Source: Acetobacteraceae bacterium
GTDB taxonomy: Bacteria > Pseudomonadota > Alphaproteobacteria > Acetobacterales > Acetobacteraceae
Direction of reading: 5' to 3'
DNA length: 64,000 nucleotides
Assembly (NCBI GenBank): GCA_027482245.1
Contig: JAIXWG010000045.1
Location: 62,001-126,000, forward strand
Numbering within the stretch: position 1 is the stretch's first letter; the number at the start of each line of letters is the position of its first letter. The notes beneath the pieces are model-generated. The model saw nothing but the letters and a program-made list of their open reading frames with translations. It had not been told where the DNA came from and ran no database searches. The position numbers were made by a program, and so were the translations under genes. Shown here piece by piece: positions 34,924 to 44,472 of the stretch.

Positions 34924-36168
34924 ATGAACCATCGCATGCCGATCACCCGGCGCGCCGCGCTCGCCACCTTCGGCGCCGCCCTCGCCGCGCCCGCCATCCG
35001 CCCCGCCTTCGCGCAGGGTGCGCCGATCAAGGTCGGCGTGCTGCACTCCCTTTCCGGCACCATGGCGATCAGCGAGACGGCGCTGCGCGACACGGTCCTG
35101 ATGATGGTCGAAGCGCAGAACGCCAAGGGCGGCATCCTCGGCCGGCGGCTCGAGGCGGTGGTGGTGGACCCCGCCTCCAACTGGCCGCTGTTTGCCGAGA
35201 AGGCGCGCGAGCTGCTCGCCGTCTCCCGCGTCGACGTCACCTTCGGCTGCTGGACCTCGGTGTCCCGCAAATCCGTCCTGCCGGTGTTCGAGGAGCTGAA
35301 CGGCCTGCTCTTCTACCCCGTGCAGTATGAGGGCGAGGAAGAGAGCAAGAACATCTTCTACACTGGCGCCGCGCCGAACCAGCAGGCGATCCCGGCGGTG
35401 GAGTACCTGATGTCCGCCGATGGTGGCGGCGCCCGCCGCATCGCGCTGCTGGGCACGGACTACGTCTATCCGCGCACGACCAACCGCATCCTGCGCGCCT
35501 TCCTGATCTCGAAGGGCATCCCCGAGAGCGACATCATGGAGGAATACACCCCTTTCGGTCACAGCGACTGGCAGGGCATCGTCAGCCGCGTGAAGCGCTT
35601 CGCCGGCGAAGGCAAGAAGACCGCCATCGTCTCCACCATCAATGGCGACGCGAACGTCCCCTTCTACCGCGAGCTCGGCAACCAGGGCATCAAGGCGGAG
35701 GACATCCCCTCCGTTGCCTTCTCGGTTGGTGAGGAGGAGCTGGCCGGCATCGACACGCGCCCGCTGGTCGGCCACCTGGCGGCGTGGAACTACTTCATGT
35801 CCGTCGACAGCCCGGCCAACACGGCCTTCAAGACGATGTGGCAGGCCTACATCAAGAACCCGCGCCGCGTGACCAACGACCCGATGGAAGCAACGCTGGT
35901 CGGCTTCCAGATGTGGGCGCAGGCCGTGGCGCAGGCCGGCACGACAAATGTCGATGCCGTGCGCACCGCGATGTACGGCCAGAACGTGGATGCCCCCTGC
36001 GGCTACACGCTGGAGATGCACCGCAACCACCACCTCTCCAAGCCCGTGATGATCGGCGAGGTGCAGGCGGACGGCCAGTTCAACATCGTCTGGAAGACGC
36101 CTGGCCCGATCGTGGCCGAGAACTGGAGCCCCTTCATCCCCGAGAACGCGAACCGCCGCCGCGGCTGA
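34924..36168 (+). CDS. urtA: Urea ABC transporter, substrate-binding protein
   Basis: A 414-residue periplasmic receptor of the branched-chain amino-acid-type fold, UrtA subgroup. A twin-arginine-like signal (ITRRAALATFGAALAAPAI) is followed by IKVGVLHSLSGTMAISE and the urea-specific FGCWTSVSRKSVLPVFEE and LFYPVQYEGEEESKNIFY. It has a strong AGGAGG ribosome-binding site. It leads the urtABCDE operon, divergent from urease, and delivers urea for hydrolysis. Confidence 0.96.
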   Translation: MNHRMPITRRAALATFGAALAAPAIRPAFAQGAPIKVGVLHSLSGTMAISETALRDTVLMMVEAQNAKGGILGRRLEAVVVDPASNWPLFAEKARELLAVSRVDVTFGCWTSVSRKSVLPVFEELNGLLFYPVQYEGEEESKNIFYTGAAPNQQAIPAVEYLMSADGGGARRIALLGTDYVYPRTTNRILRAFLISKGIPESDIMEEYTPFGHSDWQGIVSRVKRFAGEGKKTAIVSTINGDANVPFYRELGNQGIKAEDIPSVAFSVGEEELAGIDTRPLVGHLAAWNYFMSVDSPANTAFKTMWQAYIKNPRRVTNDPMEATLVGFQMWAQAVAQAGTTNVDAVRTAMYGQNVDAPCGYTLEMHRNHHLSKPVMIGEVQADGQFNIVWKTPGPIVAENWSPFIPENANRRRG

Positions 36169-36211
36169 GCAGGAACAGGGGCGCGGCCTTCGGGCCGCGC
36201 CCACCCCCTTC

Positions 36212-37780
36212 ATGAAAAAGACCCTCCTCGCCTTCCTGCTGCTGCTCGCCGCCGCGCTGCCGGCACGGGCGCAGGATGCCTTCGTGGCGGCCCTGCCCGG
36301 GCTCGCCGGCAACTTCAATGCGCAGGCGGAGGCCGTGGAGCGCCTGGGCGCGCTGGCCGATCCGCGCGCCATCCCCGTGCTGCGTGCGCTCACCGATGGA
36401 AGACTGCTGAAGCGGGCCGACAATTCACTCGTGATCCGCGATGGCACGACCATCACCGATGTCCTGACCGGCGCCGCGACCGAGGCCGCCGGCACGGAAG
36501 TGCTGCGCATCAACAACCGCGTCCGCGTCGCGCTCCGCGGCGCGCTTGGCCGCCTGCAACTCGTCTCCCCCGATCCGGCCGAGCGGCTGGCCGCCGCCGA
36601 AGCGGTCTTCCGCAGCCGCAGCGCGGAGAATGTGCCGCTGCTGGACGCCGCCCTGGCGCGGGAGACGGTGCCCCGCATCCGCGACCGCATGGCGATCGCG
36701 CTGGCCGCATCGCGCCTGATGGCAAGCGATCCCGCCGCTAAGTTGCTGGGCGTCGAGGCGCTCGGCGCCTCCTCCTCCCCCGAGGCGCGCGCCGTGCTGC
36801 TGGAAGCGCGCGCGAACAATCCTGATATCCTGCCGCAGATCGAGGCCGCCGTTGCCGCCATCGACCGGCGCCTGGCCATCCGCCGCGCGGCGGAGACCTT
36901 CTTCCAGGGCCTCTCCCTCGGCTCCGTGCTGCTGCTGGCGGCGCTGGGCCTGGCGGTCACCTTCGGCGTCATGGGCGTGATCAACATGGCGCATGGCGAA
37001 TTCGTCATGCTCGGCGCCTACACGACCTTCATCGTGCAGGAGGCCTGCCGCGGCATTCCCTGGCTGCTGCCCTGGTCGCTGCCGCTCTCCGTCCCCGCCG
37101 CGTTCCTGGTTGCCGCGGTCTGCGGCGCGCTGATGGAGCGCGGGCTGATCCGGCACCTGTACGGCCGGCCGCTGGAGACGCTTCTGATGACCTTCGGCGT
37201 CGGCATGATGATCCAGCAATCCGTGCGCCTGGTCTTCGGCGCGCAGAACCGGGAAGTGCTGAGCCCGCCCTGGATGCAGGGCACGCTGCTGCTGCCCTTC
37301 GACATTCCCGTGACGCAGAACCGCCTCTGGATTCTCGCCTTCTCGCTGGTGGTGCTCGGCCTCACGGTTGCGGCCATCCGCTTCACCCGCTTCGGGCTGG
37401 AGATGCGGGCGGTGACGCAGAAGCGCGCCATCGCCTCCTCCATGGGCATCCGGACGGGGCGCGTCGATGCGCTGACCTTTGCCTTCGGATCAGGCATCGC
37501 CGGCATCGCCGGCGTGGCGCTGAGCCAGATCGACAACGTCTCCCCCAACCTCGGCACCGGCTACATCATCGACAGCTTCCTGGTCGTGGTGTTCGGTGGC
37601 GTGGGGTCGCTGGCGGGCACGCTGGTCGGCGCCTTCGGGCTGGGGCTGGTCAACAAGGTGCTTGAGCCCTGGGCTGGTGCGGTACTGGCGAAAGTCTTCG
37701 TGCTGATCGCGGCGATGATCTTCATCCAGCGGCGCCCGCGCGGGCTGTTCGCGCAAAAGGGACGGGCCGCGGAAGCATGA
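36212..37780 (+). CDS. urtB: Urea ABC transporter, permease UrtB
   Basis: A 522-residue protein. The first ~230 residues are UrtB-specific: a signal-like segment (MKKTLLAFLLLLAAALPARA) and a helical HEAT-like periplasmic region. The LivH-type permease follows, starting FFQGLSLGSVLLLAALGLAVTFG, with the GVINMAHGEFVMLGAY motif. The extended N-terminus is normal for UrtB and separates it from generic LivH. Its stop overlaps the urtC start. Confidence 0.95.
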   Translation: MKKTLLAFLLLLAAALPARAQDAFVAALPGLAGNFNAQAEAVERLGALADPRAIPVLRALTDGRLLKRADNSLVIRDGTTITDVLTGAATEAAGTEVLRINNRVRVALRGALGRLQLVSPDPAERLAAAEAVFRSRSAENVPLLDAALARETVPRIRDRMAIALAASRLMASDPAAKLLGVEALGASSSPEARAVLLEARANNPDILPQIEAAVAAIDRRLAIRRAAETFFQGLSLGSVLLLAALGLAVTFGVMGVINMAHGEFVMLGAYTTFIVQEACRGIPWLLPWSLPLSVPAAFLVAAVCGALMERGLIRHLYGRPLETLLMTFGVGMMIQQSVRLVFGAQNREVLSPPWMQGTLLLPFDIPVTQNRLWILAFSLVVLGLTVAAIRFTRFGLEMRAVTQKRAIASSMGIRTGRVDALTFAFGSGIAGIAGVALSQIDNVSPNLGTGYIIDSFLVVVFGGVGSLAGTLVGAFGLGLVNKVLEPWAGAVLAKVFVLIAAMIFIQRRPRGLFAQKGRAAEA

Positions 37781-38868
37781 GCGCCACCGTCTCCCCCCTC
37801 CCCGCTAGCCGCGCGCGGCTTGGCCTGCGGACCGGTCTGCTGGTGGCGCTGCTGCTGCTGGCGGCCATGCCGATGCTGAACCAGCTGCCCACGACGCATC
37901 CGCTGCATGTCTCCGACTTCCTCGTCAGCGTCACGGGCAAGTGGATCTGCTACGCAATCCTGGCGCTGTCGCTCGACCTGGCCTGGGGCTATGCGGGCAT
38001 CCTCTCGCTCGGCCATGGCGCCTTCTTCGCGCTGGGCGGCTATGCGATGGGCATGCACCTGATGCGGCTGATCGGGCCGCGGGGTGTCTATGGCCACCCT
38101 GTCCTGCCGGACTTCATGGTGTTCCTGGGCTATCGCGAGTTGCCCTGGTACTGGCTGGGCTTCGACAACTTCGCCTTCGCCATGCTGATGGTGGTGCTGG
38201 TGCCGGGGGTGCTGGCGCTGGTGCTGGGCTGGCTCGCCTTCCGCAGCCGCATCACGGGCGTCTATCTCTCCATCATCACCCAGGCCATGACCTATGCGCT
38301 GATGCTGGCCTTCTTCCGCAACGACATGGGCTTCGGCGGCAACAACGGCTTCACGGACTTCAAGGAACTGCTCGGCCAGCCGCTCAACACGGATACGGCC
38401 CGGGCCGGGCTGTTCTACGCGTCGCTCGTGTCGCTCGCGGCTGCCTTCCTCCTCTGCTCCCGCATCACGACCAGCAAGTACGGCCGCGTGCTGACGGCGA
38501 TCCGGGATGGCGAGAACCGGGTGCGCTTCCTCGGCTACAACACGACGCACCACAAGCTTTTCGCCTTCGTGCTGTCGGCCATGCTGGCGGGCCTGGCGGG
38601 CGCGCTCTATGTCCCGCAGGTCGGCATCATCAATCCCGGCGAATTCAGCCCGGCCAATTCGATCGAGGCCGTGATCTGGGTCGCGGTCGGCGGCCGCGGC
38701 ACGCTGGTCGGCGCGATCCTCGGCGCCTTCACGGTGAACGGCCTCAAGACCTGGCTGACCAGCGCAGCGCCGGACCTCTGGCTGTTTGTCCTCGGCGGGC
38801 TCTTCGTCCTGGTGACGCTGTTCCTGCCCAAGGGCCTGATCGGCCTGCTGAAGGGGCGCGGCGCATGA
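37777..38868 (+). CDS. urtC: Urea ABC transporter, permease UrtC
   Basis: A 363-residue LivM-type permease. It shows LDLAWGYAGILSLGHGAFFALGGYAMG (split, about residues 68-90), the urea-type LMRLIGPRGVYGHPVLPDFM, and NPGEFSPANSIEAVIWVAVGGRG near 285. The ATG overlaps the urtB stop and the TGA overlaps the urtD start. Confidence 0.95.
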   Translation: MSATVSPLPASRARLGLRTGLLVALLLLAAMPMLNQLPTTHPLHVSDFLVSVTGKWICYAILALSLDLAWGYAGILSLGHGAFFALGGYAMGMHLMRLIGPRGVYGHPVLPDFMVFLGYRELPWYWLGFDNFAFAMLMVVLVPGVLALVLGWLAFRSRITGVYLSIITQAMTYALMLAFFRNDMGFGGNNGFTDFKELLGQPLNTDTARAGLFYASLVSLAAAFLLCSRITTSKYGRVLTAIRDGENRVRFLGYNTTHHKLFAFVLSAMLAGLAGALYVPQVGIINPGEFSPANSIEAVIWVAVGGRGTLVGAILGAFTVNGLKTWLTSAAPDLWLFVLGGLFVLVTLFLPKGLIGLLKGRGA

Positions 38869-39605
38869 GCAGCGGTCGTCGCCTGTATCTCGATGGCGTC
38901 TCGGTCGTTTTCGACGGCTTCCGGGCGCTGAACAACCTCTCCCTCATCGTCGAGCCTGGGGAGTTGCGCTCCGTCATCGGGCCCAACGGCGCGGGCAAGA
39001 CGACGATGATGGACGTCATCACTGGCAAGACGCGGCCGACCGCCGGCACCGTCAATTTCGGCGACATCGACCTGACGAAGCTCGACGAGGCCGCCATCGC
39101 CAATCTCGGCATCGGCCGAAAGTTCCAGAAGCCGACGGTCTTCGACGCGCTGACCGTGTTCGAGAACATGGAGCTTGCGCTGAAGGCGCCACGCGGCCCA
39201 CTGGCCTGCCTGCGCTGGGCGCTGACCGGAGAGGCGAAGTCACGCATCGAGCAGGCGCTGGAGGAGACGGGGCTGCAGGAGCGCAGCAACGACCTGGCCG
39301 GCATCCTGAGCCACGGCCAGCGGCAATGGCTGGAGATCGGGATGCTGCTGATGCAGGACCCCGAGCTGCTGCTGGTGGATGAGCCCGTCGCCGGCATGAC
39401 CGATGCCGAGACCGAGCACACCGCCGCGCTGCTGGTCCGTATCGCCGGCAAGCGCAGCGTCGTCGTCGTGGAGCATGACCTGGAATTCGTCCGCGCCCTC
39501 GGCCGCCGCGTGACGGTGCTGCATGAGGGTAGCGTGCTGTCGGAAGGCTCGATCGACCATGTGCAGAACGACCAGCGCGTCATCGAAGTCTATCTGGGGC
39601 GCTGA
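38865..39605 (+). CDS. urtD: Urea ABC transporter, ATPase UrtD
   Basis: A 246-residue LivG-type ATPase: Walker A GPNGAGKTT (about residues 38-46), FQKPTVFDALTVFENMEL, signature LSHGQRQWLEIG (the UrtD form of the ABC signature) and Walker B LLLVDEPVAGMTDAE. I start at ATG 38865, overlapping the urtC stop by ATGA; longer frames read back into urtC. Confidence 0.95.
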   Translation: MSSGRRLYLDGVSVVFDGFRALNNLSLIVEPGELRSVIGPNGAGKTTMMDVITGKTRPTAGTVNFGDIDLTKLDEAAIANLGIGRKFQKPTVFDALTVFENMELALKAPRGPLACLRWALTGEAKSRIEQALEETGLQERSNDLAGILSHGQRQWLEIGMLLMQDPELLLVDEPVAGMTDAETEHTAALLVRIAGKRSVVVVEHDLEFVRALGRRVTVLHEGSVLSEGSIDHVQNDQRVIEVYLGR

Positions 39606-39608
39606 GGG

Positions 39609-40301
39609 ATGCTGAACGTCGCCTCGATCGACCTTTCCTACGGCGCCAGCCTCTGCCTGCGCGGCGTCTCGCTCGTCGCCGAACCCGGCAAGGTGACGGC
39701 GGTGCTGGGCCGCAACGGCGTCGGCAAATCCTCGCTGCTCCGCGCCATCATGGGGCTGGAGAAGGTTCGCACTGGCACCATCACCTGGGAGGGGCGGGAC
39801 GTCACGCGCCTCGGCACCGCGGAGCGTGCCCGCGCCGGCATCGGTTACGTCCCGCAGGGGCGGGAGATCTTTCCCTTCCTGACGGTGCAGGAGAACCTGG
39901 AGACGGCGCTGGCCGCCGCGCCGCGCGGTTCGGGCGTGAGTTCGGAGATCTTCGACCTCTTCCCCATCCTGCGGCAGTTCCTGCGCCGTCGCGGCGGCGA
40001 CCTTTCCGGCGGCCAGCAGCAGCAATTGGCCATCGGCCGCGCGCTCTGCGCCCGGCCGCGCCTGCTGATCCTCGATGAGCCGACGGAGGGCATCCAGCCC
40101 TCCGTCATCAAGGACATCGCCCGCGTCATCCACCACCTGGCGCGGGACCGCGGCATGGCCGTGATCCTGGTCGAGCAGTATTACGACTTCGCCCGCGAAC
40201 TCGCCGACAACATCGCGGTCATGGTCCGCGGCGAGGTTGCGCTGGCGGGCGCCGCCGGCACGCTGGACGAGGCTGCGGTGCGGAAGCTGCTGACGGTCTA
40301 G
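39609..40301 (+). CDS. urtE: Urea ABC transporter, ATPase UrtE
   Basis: A 230-residue LivF-type ATPase: Walker A GRNGVGKSS (about 34-42), YVPQGREIFPFLTVQENLE, signature LSGGQQQQLAIGRAL and Walker B LLILDEPTEGIQPS. It closes the urt operon; its TAG overlaps the TAG of the convergent binding-protein gene in a CTAG palindrome. Confidence 0.95.
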   Translation: MLNVASIDLSYGASLCLRGVSLVAEPGKVTAVLGRNGVGKSSLLRAIMGLEKVRTGTITWEGRDVTRLGTAERARAGIGYVPQGREIFPFLTVQENLETALAAAPRGSGVSSEIFDLFPILRQFLRRRGGDLSGGQQQQLAIGRALCARPRLLILDEPTEGIQPSVIKDIARVIHHLARDRGMAVILVEQYYDFARELADNIAVMVRGEVALAGAAGTLDEAAVRKLLTV

Positions 40302-41677
40302 GCGATGCCGAGCACGCCCTTGCCATCCAGCGTGATGCGGCGAAGACCGGGGCGATGCGCGAAGACCTCGATCGGGTGGAAGAGGTAGAGCCAGGGCGGG
40401 TTGGCCTGCAGGCGCGTGAGGCAGCGTCCATAGGCCACCTCGCGCTCCTCATCCGCCACGGCGTGGTTGGCGCCGGTGATCATCGCCTCCAGCGCAGGGT
40501 CATCATGCCCCTGCCACCAGATGCCCTTCACGACTGACGAAACCTTGTCGTTCAGCACGCGGTAGGTGCTGTGCGGCGTGGAGTCGAAGATGGCCATGTC
40601 GCCCATCTCCTTCCGCCCGACCTCTCGCGCAAATTCGGGGCGGTCCTTCTGCACCTCGATCCGCGTCTCCAGCCCGATGGCAGCGAGGTCCGCGGCGACG
40701 CGCTCGCTGATCTCCCGCGCGCGCTCCGGCATGTGCTCCGGCGTGCGGATCAGCAGCGGCGCCGCCGGCGCGGCACCGTCCAGCAGGCGACGGGCGCCAT
40801 CGGGATCATGCGGGATCGGCTTCAGGCCGGCGGCCTTCATGCCCCGGTGCAACGGGCTCACGATGGTCGAGGAACGCTGGCCGAGCCCGTGGAACAGGCC
40901 GTCGATGATGGCCTGCGAATCGACGGCCATGTTGACCGCGCGCCGCGCGGCCTCGCTGGTGAAGAAGCCCTGCGCGCAGTTCAGGTAGTACATGACGGAG
41001 AGGGTGTTCAGCGCCCGGCCCCAGGCGAGGTCCACCGCGAAATCGGGCGCCGCGTGCATCCGCTCCAGGTTCATCGCCGCATCGGCACTACCATCGCGGA
41101 GCGCCCGCACCCGGTCATCGGCATCGGCGATCGCGGTGAAGGCGATCCGGTCGCGTGGATCGGCCACACGCTCGAGCATCGCATCCCGCTCCGGCGTATG
41201 CTCCAGCACGCGCCAGGGCCCGGTGCCGAGAAGCGGGCGGCCCTCCGGCGTCAGCCTGCAAAGATAGAATTCGGTGAAGACGTCGAGGATATCGGCGAAG
41301 GGCGTCGGGTTCTCCACCGCGACGACGTCGCTCGCCTCCGCCGTGATGCGGGCATTGGCGAGGTAGCGCGAATAGGCCCACTTCATCCCGAACATGTCGA
41401 GCGAGTTGCAGATCTGCTCGATGAAATGGACGACGTCATCTGCCACGCAAGGCTTGCCGTCGTGGAAGCAGGCGCCGGGGCGGATGGTGAAGCGCCAGCG
41501 CCGGGCCGTGCCGTCATGCGACCAGGCGCCGAACAGCGCCGGGCGCAGCACGCCGTCATCCCATCGGATCAGCGGCTCCAGCACCAGGTTTTTCAGGGTC
41601 AGGACACTGGTGTCGTCCGTCACCTGGCGCGGCGGCGTGAAGCGGCACTTCTCCGCCGCGATGCGCAGCAGCGTCAT
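40298..41677 (-). CDS. Family-5 (oligopeptide/nickel-type) binding protein without signal peptide
   Basis: A 459-residue DppA/OppA-fold protein: LKNLVLEPLIRWDDGVLRPAL near residue 28, FTIRPGACFHDGKPCVADDV about 75-95, and YYLNCAQGFFTSEAARRAVNMA in the middle. The family is normally exported, yet the only sensible start (ATG 41677, overlapping the TctC gene stop by ATGA) gives an N-terminus with no signal peptide. Either it works in the cytoplasm, like the SgrR sensor domain, or a non-standard export route or a start error must be assumed. Ligand unknown. Confidence 0.78.
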   Translation of the reverse strand: MTLLRIAAEKCRFTPPRQVTDDTSVLTLKNLVLEPLIRWDDGVLRPALFGAWSHDGTARRWRFTIRPGACFHDGKPCVADDVVHFIEQICNSLDMFGMKWAYSRYLANARITAEASDVVAVENPTPFADILDVFTEFYLCRLTPEGRPLLGTGPWRVLEHTPERDAMLERVADPRDRIAFTAIADADDRVRALRDGSADAAMNLERMHAAPDFAVDLAWGRALNTLSVMYYLNCAQGFFTSEAARRAVNMAVDSQAIIDGLFHGLGQRSSTIVSPLHRGMKAAGLKPIPHDPDGARRLLDGAAPAAPLLIRTPEHMPERAREISERVAADLAAIGLETRIEVQKDRPEFAREVGRKEMGDMAIFDSTPHSTYRVLNDKVSSVVKGIWWQGHDDPALEAMITGANHAVADEEREVAYGRCLTRLQANPPWLYLFHPIEVFAHRPGLRRITLDGKGVLGIA

Positions 41678-42633
41678 TGCGGCTCGATGGTCCGCAGGAT
41701 CGGCGCCCAGGTCGCTTCCTGCGCCCGCATGAAGGCCAGATGGTCGGCGGCGGAGGAGGGCGTGACATCGACGCCGAGGCGTTCGAAAGCCGCACGGTTC
41801 GCGGCATCGGCAAAGACGGCGTCGAAGGCCTGGCGCAGCCGGGCGACGACCGGATCGGGCACGCCCTTCGGCGCGAAGAGGCCCATCCAGCTCAGCACGA
41901 GGTAATCGGGAAGGCCGGCTTCCGCGATGGTCGGCAGTTCCGGCAGCGCGGCGGCGCGCGTGCTGCCCGTGGTCGCGATGCCGCGCCAGTGCCCGGCGCG
42001 GATCGGCTCGATGGAGGTGGCGATGGTGTTGAACATCACCTGCACCGCGCCATTCGTCAGGTCCGCCCGCGCCAGCGCATCCCCGCGATAGGGAACATGC
42101 ACCATCTCCGTCCCCGTCATCTTCATGAACATCTCGCCGGACAGATGGATGGACCCACCCGCGCCTGCCGAGGCGAAGTTCAGCCGCCCGGGATTGGCCC
42201 GCGCATGGGCGATGAACTCCGGCACCGTTCGCACGGGCAGCGAGGGATGCACCACCAGCACGTTGACGCTGGAGAACATCATGCCCAGCGGCTCGAGGTC
42301 CCGCTCCCACTGATAGGGCGTGTCGCGGATCAGGTAGCGCGTGTTGATGATGTTGGGACCGCCGGTCAGCAGCGTGTAGCCATCCGCCGGCGCCTTGGCG
42401 ACGACATCGGTGCCGAGGTTGCCGCCCGCGCCCGGCCGGTTGTCCACGATCACGCGCTGCCCGAGCTGCGTGGCGAGCGCCTCCGCGAAGGCGCGGCTCT
42501 GGCTGTCCGTGCCGCCGCCAGGCGGGAAGGGAACGACGATGCGGACGGGGCGGTTCGGGTAGGGCTGCGCCATGGCCGCGACCGGCAGCAGCAGTGCGGC
42601 GGCGAGTATCAGGCGGGTGACGGCGCGGCGCAT
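41674..42633 (-). CDS. Tripartite tricarboxylate-type (TctC/Bug) receptor
   Basis: A 319-residue periplasmic binding protein: signal MRRAVTRLILAAALLLPVAAMA, then YPNRPVRIVVPFPPGGGTD, VIVDNRPGAGGNLGTDVVA and PADGYTLLTGG. The long open frame starting at 42795 is inside the TRAP gene; ATG 42633 is preceded by AAGGAA. No TctAB genes accompany it. It sits at the 3' end of a TRAP operon and is coupled to a family-5 binding protein. Confidence 0.9.
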   Translation of the reverse strand: MRRAVTRLILAAALLLPVAAMAQPYPNRPVRIVVPFPPGGGTDSQSRAFAEALATQLGQRVIVDNRPGAGGNLGTDVVAKAPADGYTLLTGGPNIINTRYLIRDTPYQWERDLEPLGMMFSSVNVLVVHPSLPVRTVPEFIAHARANPGRLNFASAGAGGSIHLSGEMFMKMTGTEMVHVPYRGDALARADLTNGAVQVMFNTIATSIEPIRAGHWRGIATTGSTRAAALPELPTIAEAGLPDYLVLSWMGLFAPKGVPDPVVARLRQAFDAVFADAANRAAFERLGVDVTPSSAADHLAFMRAQEATWAPILRTIEPQ

Positions 42634-42661
42634 CGGGTTGTTCCTTCTTGCTTGCACAGGG

Positions 42662-43978
42662 TTACCAGAGTCCGGGCAGCCAGAGCGAGAGGGCGGGCAG
42701 CAGCGCCAGGATCGCGATTCGGATGGCGTCCGAGACCACGAAGCCCAGCACGCCGCGATAGGTCTCCCCCATCGGGACGTCCTTCGCCATGGCATTGATG
42801 ACGAACAGGTTCATCCCGAAGGGCGGCGAGATCATGCCGACCTCCACGCTCATCAGCACCAGGATGCCGAACCAGACCAGCGTCTGCGTCTTGTCCAGGC
42901 CGAAATCCAGGCTGAGCATCAGCGGCACGAAGATCGGCAGCGTCAGCAGCACCATGGCCATGCTTTCCATGAAGCAGCCTAGGATGAAGTAGACGATGAG
43001 GATCGCGAACAGGATGACGGTGGGGGAGACAGGCAGCCCCGCGACGAAGGAGGAGACCTCCGACGGCAGATGCGACAATGCCAGGGCCGCGCTGAACAGC
43101 TCCGCCCCCAGCAGCACGATGAAGATGAGGCCGGTGGTTTCCGCGGTGGAGAGCAGGCTCTCCTTCAGCCCCTGCCACCGCATGCCGCCAAGGACCACCG
43201 CCAGGATGCAGGTGGCGGCGGCACCGATCGCGGCGCCCTCCGTCGCGCTGAACCAGCCATCGTAGATGCCGGTGACGACGATCAGGAAGACCAGCACGAC
43301 GGGCCAGACCTCGGCCGTCGCCCGCATGCGTTCACGGTAAGGCAGGCGCTCCGCGGGGGGTGCGGCCTCGGGATGCATGCGGGTGTAGATGTTGACCACC
43401 AGCATGTAGCCTGCCGTCGCGATGAGCCCGGGAATGACGGCCGCGATGAACAGCTGGCCGATGCTCATCTCCGTGTAGATCGCGTAGATCACCAGGATGA
43501 CGCTGGGTGGGATGAGGATGCCGAGCGTGCCGCCGGCGGCCAGCGTGCCGGTTGCCAGCGCCGGTGAATACCCATGCCGCCGCATCTCCGGCAGTGCAAC
43601 CTGGGACATGGTGGCGGCGGTGGCGAGGGAGGAGCCGCAGATCGCGCCGAAGGCCGCGCAACCACCGATGCTCGCCACCGCAAGTCCGCCGCGCCAATGC
43701 CCCATCCAGGCCCGTGCGCAGCGGAACAGCGCCCGGTTCATGCCGCCCTTGGTCGCGAAGTCGCCCATCAGCAGGAACAGGGGAATGACGGAGAGGGTGT
43801 AGGAGGAAAAGCGGCTGAACGTCATGGTGTTCAGCGTGGCGAAGAGCCGGTCCCAGCCGGAAATCTCGGCATAGCCGAGGCCGCCGACCAGCAGCATCGC
43901 GACGCCGACCGGCATGCGCAGGCCGATGAGCACGAGGGCGCCGCCGAACATCAGCAGCCCGATGGTCACGTTGCTCAT
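42662..43978 (-). CDS. TRAP transporter large permease (DctM)
   Basis: A 438-residue ion-transporter-superfamily membrane protein with about 12 helices. Hallmarks are LRMPVGVAMLLVGGLGYAE near the start, the GCAAFGAICGSSLATAATM re-entrant region (about 105-123), GGTLGILIPPSVILVIYAI (about 145-163) and VEVGMISPPFGMNLFVINA near the end. Its ATG overlaps the DctQ stop. With DctQ and DctP it forms a Na+-driven importer for an organic acid. Confidence 0.94.
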   Translation of the reverse strand: MSNVTIGLLMFGGALVLIGLRMPVGVAMLLVGGLGYAEISGWDRLFATLNTMTFSRFSSYTLSVIPLFLLMGDFATKGGMNRALFRCARAWMGHWRGGLAVASIGGCAAFGAICGSSLATAATMSQVALPEMRRHGYSPALATGTLAAGGTLGILIPPSVILVIYAIYTEMSIGQLFIAAVIPGLIATAGYMLVVNIYTRMHPEAAPPAERLPYRERMRATAEVWPVVLVFLIVVTGIYDGWFSATEGAAIGAAATCILAVVLGGMRWQGLKESLLSTAETTGLIFIVLLGAELFSAALALSHLPSEVSSFVAGLPVSPTVILFAILIVYFILGCFMESMAMVLLTLPIFVPLMLSLDFGLDKTQTLVWFGILVLMSVEVGMISPPFGMNLFVINAMAKDVPMGETYRGVLGFVVSDAIRIAILALLPALSLWLPGLW

Positions 43979-44472
43979 GCGGGGCGACGCATCCGCGCGA
44001 AGCTCTCGGCAGCCACGAAGGCGGCACAAACGCTCCACATCGCCATGCCGATGGCGGCCGCGGCGTAGCCCCACCAGAAGGGGAGCTGGAGAAACATCGA
44101 TTCCCGTTCGCGGTCCCACTGGTTGTAGCCGCCGATCGCAAGCCGCCAGGCCAGCACCGCGACGACCAGCGCGGCAATGGCGCGCATCACGGCGTCCAGC
44201 CCCGCGATGCCGCGCTTCGGCAGCTTCTGCGTGAAGAAGTCCACCAGCACATGCGCGCCCTTCATCTCGCAGATCGGCATGCAGATAACGACGGCGACGC
44301 CGAGCGCGAGTTCAACGATCTCGCTGTCGCCCAGGATAGGTCGTCCCGCAAACGCACCGCGCAGGACCGAGGTAGTCGTCACGCCCACGGCCAGCAGCAG
44401 CAGGCCGCCTGCCGCCAGGGCGAACAGCGTGGCGAGGCGTGAGAGCGCGCCACGCATCGACACCAGGCTCAT
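43975..44472 (-). CDS. TRAP transporter small permease (DctQ)
   Basis: A 165-residue four-helix membrane protein: helices at about residues 15-40, 55-72, 90-110 and 135-158, with LGDSEIVELALGVAVVICMP and GAHVLVDFFTQKLPKR typical of DctQ. It is coupled by ATGA overlaps to both the DctP gene upstream and the DctM gene downstream. Confidence 0.9.
   Translation of the reverse strand: MSLVSMRGALSRLATLFALAAGGLLLLAVGVTTTSVLRGAFAGRPILGDSEIVELALGVAVVICMPICEMKGAHVLVDFFTQKLPKRGIAGLDAVMRAIAALVVAVLAWRLAIGGYNQWDRERESMFLQLPFWWGYAAAAIGMAMWSVCAAFVAAESFARMRRPA

Noticed and set aside
40298-42310. A 670-codon version of the family-5 binding protein
   Set aside because: The first ~210 residues are an out-of-frame reading of the TctC gene; ATG 41677 gives the real protein.
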